Part shown: positions 17,638 through 25,742 of the stretch, piece by piece
How positions within the stretch are numbered: the first letter of the stretch is position 1
How the letters are laid out: every line of letters begins with the position of its first letter
Source of the DNA: Methylotenera oryzisoli_B
GTDB lineage: Bacteria > Pseudomonadota > Gammaproteobacteria > Burkholderiales > Methylophilaceae
Direction: 5' to 3'
Assembly (NCBI GenBank): GCA_965613685.1
Contig: OZ277031.1
Span: 930,001 to 994,000 of the forward strand
Length of the DNA: 64,000 nt
Notes under the pieces: model-generated
Databases searched by the model: none
What the model was told of the DNA's origin: nothing
Seen by the model: only the letters and a program-made list of their open reading frames with translations
Translations under genes and position numbers: made by a program

Positions 17638-18921
17638 ATGACCACAAACCACACACCACATAACGACAGCCTACTGCGCTTCATGACCTGCGGCTCGGTA
17701 GACGACGGCAAAAGTACGCTAATCGGCCGCTTGCTATTCGACAGCAAAACCATCTTAGCCGATACCTTGACGCAGATGTCACGCACCTCGGAAAAGCGTG
17801 GCTTAAGCGCCGTGGATTTATCGCTACTAACCGACGGCCTGCAAGCCGAACGTGAACAAGGCATTACCATAGACGTGGCTTACCGCTATTTTTCAACCGG
17901 CACACGCAAATACATCATTGCCGATGCCCCCGGTCACGAGCAATACACACGCAACATGGTGACCGCCGCTTCCACCGCCAATCTGGCCATCATATTGATA
18001 GACGCACGCCGTGGCGTACTCACGCAAACCCGTCGCCACAGTTATTTGGCGCATTTGGTCGGTATCCAACACATCGTCGTGGCAGTAAATAAGATGGATT
18101 TGGTTAATTACGACCAAGCCAGCTACGACAAAATCTGCGCCGACTACTTGGCTTTTGCCAAAGAGATCGGTCTAGCTCAGGCCCGTGACATACGTTTTAT
18201 TCCTATGTCAGCCTTGGCTGGTGACATGTTGGTAGACCGTTTGCATAACATGGACTGGTATCAAGGTGAAACCTTGTTGGAAATATTGGAAAAAGCACCG
18301 GCTGCGCACACCGAAAGCCAAGAAGCCTTCCGTTTTCCAGTGCAATTTGTTTGCCGGCCACACGCCAGTGCCGATGCCGAATTGCATGACTACCGCGGCT
18401 TTATGGGCCGCATCGAATCCGGTGAGATTGCCGTGGGCGATGCCGTAACGGTTCTACCGAATGGCTACCAATCTAAGGTCAAAGCCATCCAATTGGGCGA
18501 AGCCAATTTAAATTCAGCTAAAACTGAGCAAAGCGTCACCCTGTTATTAGAGGACGAAATCGACACTTCACGCGGCGACATGATAGTTAAAAGCAGCGAG
18601 GCAAAGGAAGCGGTCAAGCAAATCGACGCCTTTGTCTGCTGGCTGTCGGAAACGCCGCTATCAACAGCTCGCACCTATATCATTCGCCACACCACGCGCG
18701 AATCCAAGGCCAAGGTAAGCGCCATACAATACAAAGTTGACGTCAACACCTTGGAACAGCAAGCCAGCAGCGATCTAAAAATGAACGACATCGCGCGCAT
18801 CAGCTTTAAATTGGCCCAAGCGCTGATGGTCGACAGTTACAGCACTAACCGTGCTACCGGCGCTTTTATTGTGATCGATGAAAGCACGAATAACACCGTC
18901 GGCGCAGGCATGATTGTTTAA
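17638..18921 (+). CDS. cysN: Sulfate adenylyltransferase subunit 1, GTPase (CysN)
   Basis: 427-residue elongation-factor-like GTPase that activates CysD. The G1 loop GSVDDGKST is at 19-27, G3 DAPGHEQY starts at D96, and G4 NKMD is at 151-154. Two beta-barrel domains follow (to the end). There is no fused CysC kinase domain at the C-terminus, unlike NodQ-type proteins. It closes the sulfate activation operon; the next gene, fdxA, has its own promoter-like sequence. Confidence 0.96.
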   Translation: MTTNHTPHNDSLLRFMTCGSVDDGKSTLIGRLLFDSKTILADTLTQMSRTSEKRGLSAVDLSLLTDGLQAEREQGITIDVAYRYFSTGTRKYIIADAPGHEQYTRNMVTAASTANLAIILIDARRGVLTQTRRHSYLAHLVGIQHIVVAVNKMDLVNYDQASYDKICADYLAFAKEIGLAQARDIRFIPMSALAGDMLVDRLHNMDWYQGETLLEILEKAPAAHTESQEAFRFPVQFVCRPHASADAELHDYRGFMGRIESGEIAVGDAVTVLPNGYQSKVKAIQLGEANLNSAKTEQSVTLLLEDEIDTSRGDMIVKSSEAKEAVKQIDAFVCWLSETPLSTARTYIIRHTTRESKAKVSAIQYKVDVNTLEQQASSDLKMNDIARISFKLAQALMVDSYSTNRATGAFIVIDESTNNTVGAGMIV

Positions 18922-18952
18922 ATTCAACTGCCTAGCCTAGCGCAAGCATTTA

Positions 18953-18982
18953 TTGATTTAATTAACAGGCGATTTCTATTAA
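18953..18982 (+). promoter_or_regulatory. Candidate fdxA promoter
   Basis: TTGATT (18953-18958), 18 bp, then TATTAA (18977-18982), in the 102 bp gap before fdxA. A good ribosome site (AAGGA at 19011-19015) precedes the ATG at 19024. Assigned by eye only. Confidence 0.38.
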
Positions 18983-19023
18983 AATACGTTTTATAGCAAA
19001 TTTAGCCCTTAAGGAATAAAAAC

Positions 19024-19347
19024 ATGACTTACGTCGTTACCGAAAATTGTATTCAATGCAAATTTACCGATTGCGTTGATGTTTGCCCGGTTGATTGCTT
19101 TGTGGAAGGCCCAAACTTCCTGGCCATCAATCCAGACGAGTGCATAGATTGCACCCTGTGCGTGGCGGAATGCCCGGCTGAAGCCATCTTTGCCGAAGAC
19201 GACGTGCCGGCTGATCAACAAGAGTTCATTGCGCTGAACGCCCGTTTAGCGGCCCTTTGGCCAGTCATCACTTCACGCAAAGCTGCCTTGGACGATGCCG
19301 ATGCCATGAACGGCGTGCCGGGCAAGCGTGATTTACTGATCGAATAG
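19024..19347 (+). CDS. fdxA: Seven-iron ferredoxin FdxA
   Basis: 107-residue ferredoxin with one [3Fe-4S] and one [4Fe-4S] cluster, an electron carrier of low potential. Cysteines at 9, 12, 17, 21, 25, 40, 43, 46 and 50 cover both cluster motifs (C-x7-C-x3-CP near the N-terminus, C-x2-C-x2-C-x3-CP in the second). The C-terminal extension (about 60-107) is typical of the Azotobacter-type FdxA group. Directly downstream of cysN, it is a candidate electron source for the CysJ-less sulfite reductase, though FdxA is also found elsewhere. A strong terminator follows. Confidence 0.95.
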   Translation: MTYVVTENCIQCKFTDCVDVCPVDCFVEGPNFLAINPDECIDCTLCVAECPAEAIFAEDDVPADQQEFIALNARLAALWPVITSRKAALDDADAMNGVPGKRDLLIE

Positions 19348-19365
19348 TGCAATAAGACTAAAGAC

Positions 19366-19388
19366 AAAGGAGGCTTAGGCCTCCTTTT
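19366..19388 (+). terminator. Rho-independent terminator of fdxA
   Basis: Nine-pair stem AAAGGAGGC (19366-19374) with GCCTCCTTT (19379-19387), loop TTAG, ending in TTTT. It starts 18 bp after the fdxA stop. Strong stem with A/T flanks, so it could work in both directions. Confidence 0.85.
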
Positions 19389-19416
19389 GCATTTGACCGC
19401 GACCCAGCCACTACAC

Positions 19417-19935
19417 ATGACCACCCCACTGCCTTTTCTGCAACATTACCCTAGCCAATTGCAGGAGAAAATTCGTCAGCTGCAGGCGCAAGACAAGCTG
19501 GCTGATTACCTTAACGAGCGCTACCCGAGTGCGCACAGCGTGCAAACCGACAAAGCCCTCTACCAATACAGCAATGACATTAGGCAAACCTTCCTACGCA
19601 ATGCCCCAGCCCTAGATAAAGTCCATTACGATAGCAAGTTGACCGTGGCTCACCATGCGCTAGGGCTGAATACCAGCATAGCCAGAGTGCAAGGCAGCAA
19701 ACTCAAAACCAAGAAGGAAATTCGCATAGCCAGCTTTTTTAAAAGCAGCCCAGCGGATTTCTTGCGCATGATTGTTGTGCACGAATTGGCGCATTTGAAA
19801 GAACGCCAGCACGACAAAGCCTTCTGCCAACTTTGTTTGCACATGGAGCCCAGTTACCACCAACTGGAGTTTGATTGCCGGGTCTATTTGCTGTGGAAAA
19901 GCAGCAGCAAGCAAATAGATAAGGACGGTGCTTAA
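19417..19935 (+). CDS. YgjP-like (DUF45) metal-dependent hydrolase
   Basis: 172-residue protein with a zincin-type motif HELAH (H122, E123, H126) followed by H132, the pattern of the YgjP/DUF45 group related to M48 and SprT-like metallopeptidases. Substrate unknown. I take the ATG at 19417. An earlier TTG at 19387 lies inside the fdxA terminator and would add ten residues with no family match. It stands alone between the terminator and the SRP RNA gene. Confidence 0.82.
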   Translation: MTTPLPFLQHYPSQLQEKIRQLQAQDKLADYLNERYPSAHSVQTDKALYQYSNDIRQTFLRNAPALDKVHYDSKLTVAHHALGLNTSIARVQGSKLKTKKEIRIASFFKSSPADFLRMIVVHELAHLKERQHDKAFCQLCLHMEPSYHQLEFDCRVYLLWKSSSKQIDKDGA

Positions 19936-19977
19936 AATATTCTATATTTGCACTGCAGACTAGCCATTAAAGTATTG

Positions 19978-19983
19978 TAAAAT
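19978..19983 (+). promoter_or_regulatory. Candidate -10 box for the SRP RNA gene
   Basis: TAAAAT about 8 bp before the predicted RNA start at ~19990. No clear -35 is seen at the right distance. Placement relies on the 5' end inferred from the RNA fold. Confidence 0.35.
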
Positions 19984-19989
19984 GCCTAC

Positions 19990-20089
19990 TTGGCGGGCCT
20001 CCCCGCATTGTGAAGTAGCCAATCTGGTCAGGTGCGGAAGCAAGCAGCCACAACTACTGAGCAAGTGCCGGGGGCAAGGCTCGCCTCTC
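19990..20089 (+). ncRNA. ffs: Signal recognition particle RNA, 4.5S (small bacterial type)
   Basis: RNA scaffold for Ffh that targets nascent membrane proteins to SecYEG. The apical domain is unmistakable: GGTCAGGTGCGGAAGCAAGC at 20027-20046, then AGCCACA, closely matching the E. coli GGUCAGGUCCGGAAGGAAGCAGCC element with its GGAA tetraloop. The 5' arm (GGCGGG, 19992-19997) pairs with CTCGCC (20080-20085), and CCCCG (~20002-20006) with CGGGG. Size is ~100 nt, typical. Ends are estimated from the fold. dnaX, ybaB and recR follow, a common betaproteobacterial order. Confidence 0.92.
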
Positions 20090-20097
20090 CTTATTGA

Positions 20098-20126
20098 GGC
20101 AAGCAGGGCATAGCTCAAGGCTTGCC
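20098..20126 (+). terminator. Inverted repeat after the SRP RNA, possible terminator
   Basis: GGCAAGC (20098-20104) is complementary to GCTTGCC (20120-20126) with a 15 nt loop. Only TAAT follows, so it is a weak terminator at best. It may instead be part of RNA 3' end processing. Confidence 0.35.
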
Positions 20127-20202
20127 TAATAGTTAGATTAAGGTGCTAGCGCGGGTAAACAATTCGATTAAATTAGCCAATGAAAGCAGACGCATTAATC
20201 TC

Positions 20203-21984
20203 ATGAGCTACCAAGTACTGGCCCGTAAATGGCGCCCTAAATCATTCGAAACCCTGGTTGGACAAGACCATGTGGTGCGGGCCTTAAGCAACGCCTTGGA
20301 CCAGCAGCGTCTGCATCATGCCTACCTGTTCACCGGCACCCGTGGCGTAGGCAAAACCACCCTAGCCCGTATCCTAGCCAAATCACTGAACTGCGAAACC
20401 GGCATCAGCGCTAAGCCATGCGGCGTGTGCAGTGCCTGCACGGAAATAGACCGCGGATGCTTTGTTGATTTAATCGAGGTGGATGCCGCCAGCAACACGC
20501 AAGTCGACGCCATGCGCGACCTGCTGGACAATGCCCAATACGCACCGAGTGCCGGGCGCTTTAAAGTCTACATCATCGATGAAGTGCACATGCTGTCCAA
20601 AAGCGCCTTCAATGCCATGCTTAAGACGTTAGAAGAACCACCCGCACACGTTAAATTCATCCTGGCCACCACCGACCCCCAAAAAGTACCGGTCACGGTC
20701 TTGTCGCGTTGCCTGCAATTCAATCTAAGGCAAATGGCCGGCACCTCGATTATTGATCACCTGCAAAACATATTGACCCAAGAGGCCATCCCTTATCAGG
20801 CCAGCGCCTTGCACTTAATTGCCCGTGCGGCCGATGGCAGCATGCGTGACGCTCTATCTTTAACCGACCAAGCGATTGCTTACGGCGGCCAAAGCGTCAA
20901 TGAAGCAGAAGTGCGCGACATGCTGGGTGCAATTGATCAAAGCTATTTATACCAACTGATTAACGCTTTATTGGCAGAAGACGGCCCGGCTTTAATTGCT
21001 CAAGCAAAAGCCATGGAACAGCGCAGCCTATCGTTTGAAAGCGCTTTAAACGATCTGGCGCAATTGCTGCACCAAATAGCCGTGGCACAAACGGTGCCAG
21101 ACAGCGTCGCCCACGACTTACCCGAACGTGCTGTCTTGCTGGATTTTGCGCAAAGAATACCAGCGGCCAGCTTGCAGTTGTATTACCAAATTGCCCTACT
21201 GGGCAGACGTGACATAGGCTTAGCACCCGACGAATTGGCTGGTTTTAGCATGAGCTTGCTGCGCATGCTGGCGTTCAGCCCTAAAGACCAAGGGCTAAAC
21301 ATCGCCAACCCGCCGACGCTTAAGCCACAAGCGACTACTCCAGCACCGGTTACAGCCTCAGTTGCAACCGTAGCGTCCGATACCGCCACGGCAACAACCC
21401 TTGCGGCAAATGAGACCAGCAAGCCCCAAGTGCCTCATGTGGAAAGTCCGCAAGCGTCCCACGAGGAAAGTCAGCAAGCGCCTAGCAGCGATGAAATGCC
21501 TTTTGAAGATGCAATGCCTAGCGAACCCATTCCTATGGCAGAGGCCGCTAACGCAGATGCCGAATACAGCCATAATGAGCCCATGACTAGCGATGCTGGC
21601 TTGAACCGGCAATTTAATGGCGATTGGCGCAACTTGGTGGACAATCTAAAACTGGGTTTAGCGCGCGCCTTATCGCAGCACTGCGAACTGATTAGCTACG
21701 ATGAAAACAGCATCAGCTTAAGCGTACCGGAAATGCAAAAACACTTATTGCTGCCTAATTATCAAGAAAAACTCAGCACCGCCATTAACCAGTATTTTGA
21801 TAAGAAAATCAAACTGTACTTTAGTGTGGGTGGCACTGGCAACACGCCCGCCCAGCAAATTAGCCAAGAGAAAGCGCAGGCCCAAAGCACGGCTGAAACC
21901 GGCATAGAACAAGACGGTTTTGTGCAAGCCTTGATTAACGATTTTGGTGCACAAATCATCCCCAACAGCATTAAACCGATTTAA
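20203..21984 (+). CDS. dnaX: DNA polymerase III subunits gamma and tau
   Basis: 593-residue clamp-loader ATPase that opens and loads the beta sliding clamp. Walker A GTRGVGKT is at 45-52, the zinc module cysteines are C64, C73, C76 and C79, and the DEVH box follows (IDEVHMLSKSAFNAMLK). After ~residue 380 there is a Pro/Ala/Thr/Glu-rich linker, then a conserved tau C-terminal domain (about 485-593). I start at ATG 20203 (MSYQVLARKWRP), the universal DnaX start; the upstream open frame is unrelated. No slippery heptamer for a gamma frameshift is apparent. Confidence 0.95.
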   Translation: MSYQVLARKWRPKSFETLVGQDHVVRALSNALDQQRLHHAYLFTGTRGVGKTTLARILAKSLNCETGISAKPCGVCSACTEIDRGCFVDLIEVDAASNTQVDAMRDLLDNAQYAPSAGRFKVYIIDEVHMLSKSAFNAMLKTLEEPPAHVKFILATTDPQKVPVTVLSRCLQFNLRQMAGTSIIDHLQNILTQEAIPYQASALHLIARAADGSMRDALSLTDQAIAYGGQSVNEAEVRDMLGAIDQSYLYQLINALLAEDGPALIAQAKAMEQRSLSFESALNDLAQLLHQIAVAQTVPDSVAHDLPERAVLLDFAQRIPAASLQLYYQIALLGRRDIGLAPDELAGFSMSLLRMLAFSPKDQGLNIANPPTLKPQATTPAPVTASVATVASDTATATTLAANETSKPQVPHVESPQASHEESQQAPSSDEMPFEDAMPSEPIPMAEAANADAEYSHNEPMTSDAGLNRQFNGDWRNLVDNLKLGLARALSQHCELISYDENSISLSVPEMQKHLLLPNYQEKLSTAINQYFDKKIKLYFSVGGTGNTPAQQISQEKAQAQSTAETGIEQDGFVQALINDFGAQIIPNSIKPI

Positions 21985-22012
21985 TTAAACCTTTAATTTC
22001 AGGAGCAGCACT

Positions 22013-22321
22013 ATGATGAAAGGCGGCATGGCCAATATGATGAAACAGGCCCAGCAGATGCAAGCAAACATGCAAAAAGCCCAAGCGGAATTGGCTAATA
22101 TAGACGTGGAAGGCATCGCCAGCAACGGCTTGGTCAAAGTCACCATGGCTTGCAACAACGTGGTCAAACGCGTCGCCATAGACGACAGCGTCATGGACGA
22201 CAAGGAAACCTTAGAAGACTTACTGGTCATTGCATTAAAAGATGCCACCGCTAAAGCCGAAGCCACCTCCTCCGCGCGCATGGCTAACTACATGCCAGCC
22301 GGCATGAAACTGCCTTTCTAA
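22013..22321 (+). CDS. ybaB: YbaB/EbfC nucleoid-associated protein
   Basis: 102-residue DNA-binding protein of the YbaB/EbfC family, a dimer with a tweezer-like fold. The family N-terminus is a Met/Gln-rich helix (MANMMKQAQQMQANMQKAQ) and the central strand is VTMACNNVVKRVAID. AGGAGC precedes the ATG. It lies between dnaX (28 bp) and recR (21 bp), the standard three-gene arrangement linking replication and repair. Confidence 0.95.
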   Translation: MMKGGMANMMKQAQQMQANMQKAQAELANIDVEGIASNGLVKVTMACNNVVKRVAIDDSVMDDKETLEDLLVIALKDATAKAEATSSARMANYMPAGMKLPF

Positions 22322-22342
22322 GATTAAGCCTCTCAGCGCTTA

Positions 22343-22942
22343 ATGAAAAATCCACCGGCCTTAGAACAATTAATCGATAGCCTGCGCTGCCTTCCCGGTG
22401 TCGGGCCTAAATCCGCGCAGCGCATGGCTTATTACTTATTGCAACGCGATAGAAAAGGTGCCAGCGGCTTGGCCACGGCTTTGGATCAGGCCTTGCAGGT
22501 GGTAGACCATTGCCAACTCTGCAATACTTTTAGTGAGCAAGCCATTTGCCCACTGTGCGCTTCAGAGCAACGGGATAGCGATTTACTCTGCGTGGTAGAG
22601 ATGCCGACTGACTTACTCATGCTGGAAAACACCCGCGCCTACACTGGCATGTATTTTGTTTTGATGGGCCGCCTGTCACCGCTAGACGGCGTGGGGCCTA
22701 AAGAAATCCATTTGGACAAATTGCTAAAACGGGCACAAGACGGCTTGGTGCAAGAAGTGATATTGGCCACCAACTACACGGTTGAGGGCGACGCCACCGC
22801 GCATTACATCAGTGAACTGCTCAAAGCGCGCGGCATTAAAACCAGCCGCATCGCGCGTGGCATGCCCATGGGCGGGGAAATTGAATACGTGGACAGCGGC
22901 ACCCTCGCCCAAGCCATGATGGAAAGGCGAAGCATTGCTTAG
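22343..22942 (+). CDS. recR: Recombination protein RecR
   Basis: 199-residue DNA repair protein that acts with RecO and RecF in gap repair. In order: helix-hairpin-helix (about 14-26, RCLPGVGPKSAQRMA), Cys4 zinc finger (C57, C60, C69, C72), Toprim domain (LLCVVEMPTDLLMLE onward) and C-terminal Walker-B-like region. Size is exactly that of E. coli RecR-like proteins. Its end is 7 bp from the convergent gph gene, and no terminator is evident between them. Confidence 0.97.
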   Translation: MKNPPALEQLIDSLRCLPGVGPKSAQRMAYYLLQRDRKGASGLATALDQALQVVDHCQLCNTFSEQAICPLCASEQRDSDLLCVVEMPTDLLMLENTRAYTGMYFVLMGRLSPLDGVGPKEIHLDKLLKRAQDGLVQEVILATNYTVEGDATAHYISELLKARGIKTSRIARGMPMGGEIEYVDSGTLAQAMMERRSIA

Positions 22943-22949
22943 CTTGCGG

Positions 22950-23621
22950 TCAATCGCAACAGCTTAAATTTTCTAGCAAGGCGGTCGGCGTTTCAATTAA
23001 AGCATCGGCACCCCACTCACGCGGCCTGTCGGTCTCGGCCAAATAGCCAAACAAGGCCACCACCGTTTTCATGCCCGCCGCTCGACCGGCTTGCACATCG
23101 CGTTCTGCGTCACCCACATAAATGCATTGTTCCGCTTGGCATTGCATTTGCGCGCATGCCATGAGCAAGGTATCGGGCGCGGGCTTAGGTTGCGGCGCAT
23201 CGTCACCACAAAGCAAACAGGCCGCCCGTTCGAACAAGTTGCTGTCACCCAACTTCACCGCCTTGGTTAAATTCACCGAGAATCGCCTGGGCTTATTGGT
23301 CACGATGCCCCATTTAATGCCCTTGCTGTCTAAGGCGGCCAATAAGGCAGCAATACCCGGTAAAAATAGCGGATGTTGGGTATACACCGATTCATACAAA
23401 TCCAGGTATTCCAAACGCATGGCTTCAAATTGGCTGTCGTCCGGATAGATAGCAAAACCCAATTCCAATAAACCGCGTGTGCCGTGCGAGGCCACCGGCC
23501 ATATCTGCGCGTGCGGCAAGGGCGATTTCCCATGCCGAGTTAACTGCATATTGAGCGCCAAGCCTAAATCGTGCGCGGTATCGACCAAGGTGCCGTCTAG
23601 GTCAAATAAGACCACACTCAT
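22950..23621 (-). CDS. gph: Phosphoglycolate phosphatase (HAD superfamily)
   Basis: 223-residue HAD phosphatase expected to hydrolyse 2-phosphoglycolate formed in DNA repair. Motif I is FDLDGTLVD (Asp7, Asp9), motif II is in GIVTNKP, motif III lysine is in the PKPAPD segment and motif IV is GDAERDV. The start overlaps the ubiG stop as ATGA. The ubiG-gph pair is usual in Beta- and Gammaproteobacteria. Paralogous HAD phosphatases with other substrates cannot be ruled out. Confidence 0.9.
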   Translation of the reverse strand: MSVVLFDLDGTLVDTAHDLGLALNMQLTRHGKSPLPHAQIWPVASHGTRGLLELGFAIYPDDSQFEAMRLEYLDLYESVYTQHPLFLPGIAALLAALDSKGIKWGIVTNKPRRFSVNLTKAVKLGDSNLFERAACLLCGDDAPQPKPAPDTLLMACAQMQCQAEQCIYVGDAERDVQAGRAAGMKTVVALFGYLAETDRPREWGADALIETPTALLENLSCCD

Positions 23622-24355
23622 GCCGGCAACACCGTATGCATCAAGTAATTGACTGCCACATCGTCACTCAAGCGGTAAGTTTGTTTAAATGGGTGATAGC
23701 TCATGCCACGCAAACTCATGACATCCAGTTTGGCATGACGCGCCCAACTGGATAACTCAGACGGCTTAATAAATTTGGCGTAATCGTGCGTGCCTTTGGC
23801 CAACAAGTTAAGCAGGTATTCCGCGCCAACCACGGCCAACAAGTAAGCTTTTGGATTGCGGTTGATGGTGGAAAAGAACACCGAGCCATTGGGTTTAACC
23901 AATTTAGCGCAGGCCGCCACGATGGCCGCCGGGTCTGGTACGTGCTCCAGCATCTCCATGCAAGTCACCACATCAAAACTGGCTGGCTCCAGCGCGGCTA
24001 ACTGCTCGGCCGAGATGCACTGATAATCCACATCCGCGCCGCTTTCTAACTGATGCAATTTAGCCACGTTCAGCGCTTTTTCACCCAGATCAATGCCGGT
24101 GACTTTCGCCCCTTTAAAATGCATGGATTCGGATAAGATGCCGCCGCCGCAACCGACATCCAGCACCCGCTTGCCTTTCAAGTTCACCAAATCGTTTATC
24201 CAATTTAAACGCAGTGGATTGATTTCGTGCAAAGGCTTAAATTCGCTGTTTACATCCCACCATTTGTGCGCGAGTTCAGCAAACTTTTGCAACTCGGCCT
24301 GATCGGCATTCAAGCTTACTTCGGCTGTTTGACTTGCTGTATCTTTACTTGCCAT
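23618..24355 (-). CDS. ubiG: Ubiquinone biosynthesis O-methyltransferase UbiG
   Basis: SAM-dependent methyltransferase (245 aa) for the two O-methylation steps of ubiquinone synthesis. Family signatures are KWWDVNSEFKPLHEINPLRL near residue 30-50 and the SAM motif VLDVGCGGGILSE. The likely start is ATG at 24355, which lies 40 bp inside the upstream mtaD gene; a longer open frame reaches 24412 but has no family match. It is coupled by ATGA overlap to gph. Confidence 0.93.
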   Translation of the reverse strand: MASKDTASQTAEVSLNADQAELQKFAELAHKWWDVNSEFKPLHEINPLRLNWINDLVNLKGKRVLDVGCGGGILSESMHFKGAKVTGIDLGEKALNVAKLHQLESGADVDYQCISAEQLAALEPASFDVVTCMEMLEHVPDPAAIVAACAKLVKPNGSVFFSTINRNPKAYLLAVVGAEYLLNLLAKGTHDYAKFIKPSELSSWARHAKLDVMSLRGMSYHPFKQTYRLSDDVAVNYLMHTVLPA

Positions 24356-25674
24356 GTGTTCACTATGTCCTTTAATTCCTGAGGCTCTATATTGGCATAC
24401 ACGCCATTGCAATAACGCAATTCGCCGGCCACCCAGGTGTGGCTAACTTGTTCCCTACCGCAGCAATAAACCAAATGCGAGATGGGATCGTAATAAGGTG
24501 CCAGCAATACTTCATCCAAGCGCACGGCCGTTAAATCGGCGTACTTGCCGACTTCTATCGAGCCTATTTTTTCGTCTAAGCCTATGGCTTTTGCCCCGTT
24601 AATGGTGGCCATGGCCAAGGCCTGCATAGCCGGCAAGGCACTGGCATCAGCGCTTAAGCCTTTGGCTAATAAGGCAGCCAAACGCATTTCGCTGAATATG
24701 TCCAAACGGTTATTGCTGGCGGCGCCGTCTGTGCCCAAGGCCACGTTCACACCTTTAGCCAACAAATCCACCACCGGCGCCATGCCGCTGGCCAGCTTTA
24801 AATTCGAGCTGGGGCAATGCACAATATGGCAACCGTATGCGGCCAACATATCCATCTCGTAATCCAATAAATGCACGCCGTGCGCGGCCAACAAATCCGG
24901 TCCGAGCAAGCCCAATTTGGCTAACCTGGCTAAGGGGCGCATGCCGTATTGGCTTTCGCTACGGCTGATCTCCTCCAAGGTTTCATGCAGGTGAGTGTGC
25001 AAGCCTAGCGCCAATTGCTCGGCATAGGTAATGACTTTTTCTAAGCTGCGATCGGACACCGTATAAGGTGCATGCGGTGCAATCGACGAACTGATCAATG
25101 GGTGATTGCGCCAAGAGTCGTGGGCATCAAAGCCTTTTTGCAAATAATCGTCGGCATCACTGGCGTAGGCCGACGGAAAATCCAATACCAACAGCCCCAG
25201 ATTAGCTCGCATACCGGCTTGACTGGCCGCCGCCGCCGTGGCTTGCGGAAAGAAATACATGTCGTTAAAACAAGTGATGCCGCCACTAAGCATTTCGGCA
25301 CAGGCCAACAAACTGCCGTCTTGCACGAATTGCGGTGAGACCAAAGCTTGTTCGGCTGGCCAGATGCGTTGCTCTAGCCAGGTCATTAAAGGCAAGTCGT
25401 CGGCCATGCCGCGCATCAAGCTCATGGCGGCATGCGTGTGCGCATTAATTAAACCGGGCAACAACACTTGCTCGCCCAAACCGATCAGTTCGGTAGCGTG
25501 GAAAACCCGTTTGGCAGCGTCACTTGGCAGCACGGCCACTATCAGCCCCTCATGCACCACCACCGCGTGATCTTCCAGTACGGCAAAATCGGCTGCCATG
25601 GTCGCAATCCAGCGGGCTTCAATAATGAGATCAACGTCAGCGACTGCAGGGGTTAAGTGTTTGCTATTAGCCAT
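24316..25674 (-). CDS. mtaD: TRZ/ATZ family amidohydrolase, probable MTA/SAH deaminase
   Basis: 452-residue metal-dependent deaminase of the amidohydrolase superfamily, probably acting on S-adenosylhomocysteine, 5'-methylthioadenosine or a related purine. Metal ligands include H79 and H81 (INAHTHAAMSL), histidines in IAPHAPYT and HTHLHET, a later His in AAHGVHL and Asp in GTDGAASNN. Its position just upstream of the methyltransferase gene ubiG fits removal of SAH. Substrate choice within the TRZ/ATZ group is inferred; the family is certain. The 3' end overlaps ubiG by 40 bp. Confidence 0.87.
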   Translation of the reverse strand: MANSKHLTPAVADVDLIIEARWIATMAADFAVLEDHAVVVHEGLIVAVLPSDAAKRVFHATELIGLGEQVLLPGLINAHTHAAMSLMRGMADDLPLMTWLEQRIWPAEQALVSPQFVQDGSLLACAEMLSGGITCFNDMYFFPQATAAAASQAGMRANLGLLVLDFPSAYASDADDYLQKGFDAHDSWRNHPLISSSIAPHAPYTVSDRSLEKVITYAEQLALGLHTHLHETLEEISRSESQYGMRPLARLAKLGLLGPDLLAAHGVHLLDYEMDMLAAYGCHIVHCPSSNLKLASGMAPVVDLLAKGVNVALGTDGAASNNRLDIFSEMRLAALLAKGLSADASALPAMQALAMATINGAKAIGLDEKIGSIEVGKYADLTAVRLDEVLLAPYYDPISHLVYCCGREQVSHTWVAGELRYCNGVYANIEPQELKDIVNTWQVKIQQVKQPK

Positions 25675-25692
25675 AGCACTTATTCTACCAAT

Positions 25693-25716
25693 AAAAAAGC
25701 CCCGTCATGACGGGGC
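25693..25716 (-). terminator. Rho-independent terminator of the OmpA-family gene
   Basis: An 18 bp perfect palindrome GCCCCGTCATGACGGGGC (25699-25716), followed on the minus strand by six T residues (AAAAAA at 25693-25698 on plus). It lies 27 bp after the OmpA-family stop codon and just before mtaD. The A/T run is only on one side, so it works for minus-strand transcription. Confidence 0.9.
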
Positions 25717-25742
25717 CTATACTTAAACAGTGCAAATTTAGC

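Noticed and set aside
19387..19416. TTG start for the YgjP-like gene
   Set aside because: It lies in the fdxA terminator and adds residues with no family match.
20143..20202. 20-codon upstream extension of dnaX
   Set aside because: DnaX proteins begin MSYQVLARKWRP; the upstream part is intergenic.
20680..20700. A-rich CCCAAAAAGT in dnaX as a gamma frameshift site
   Set aside because: Wrong place (about residue 160) and not a slippery heptamer in the reading frame. I saw none near the domain III-IV boundary either.
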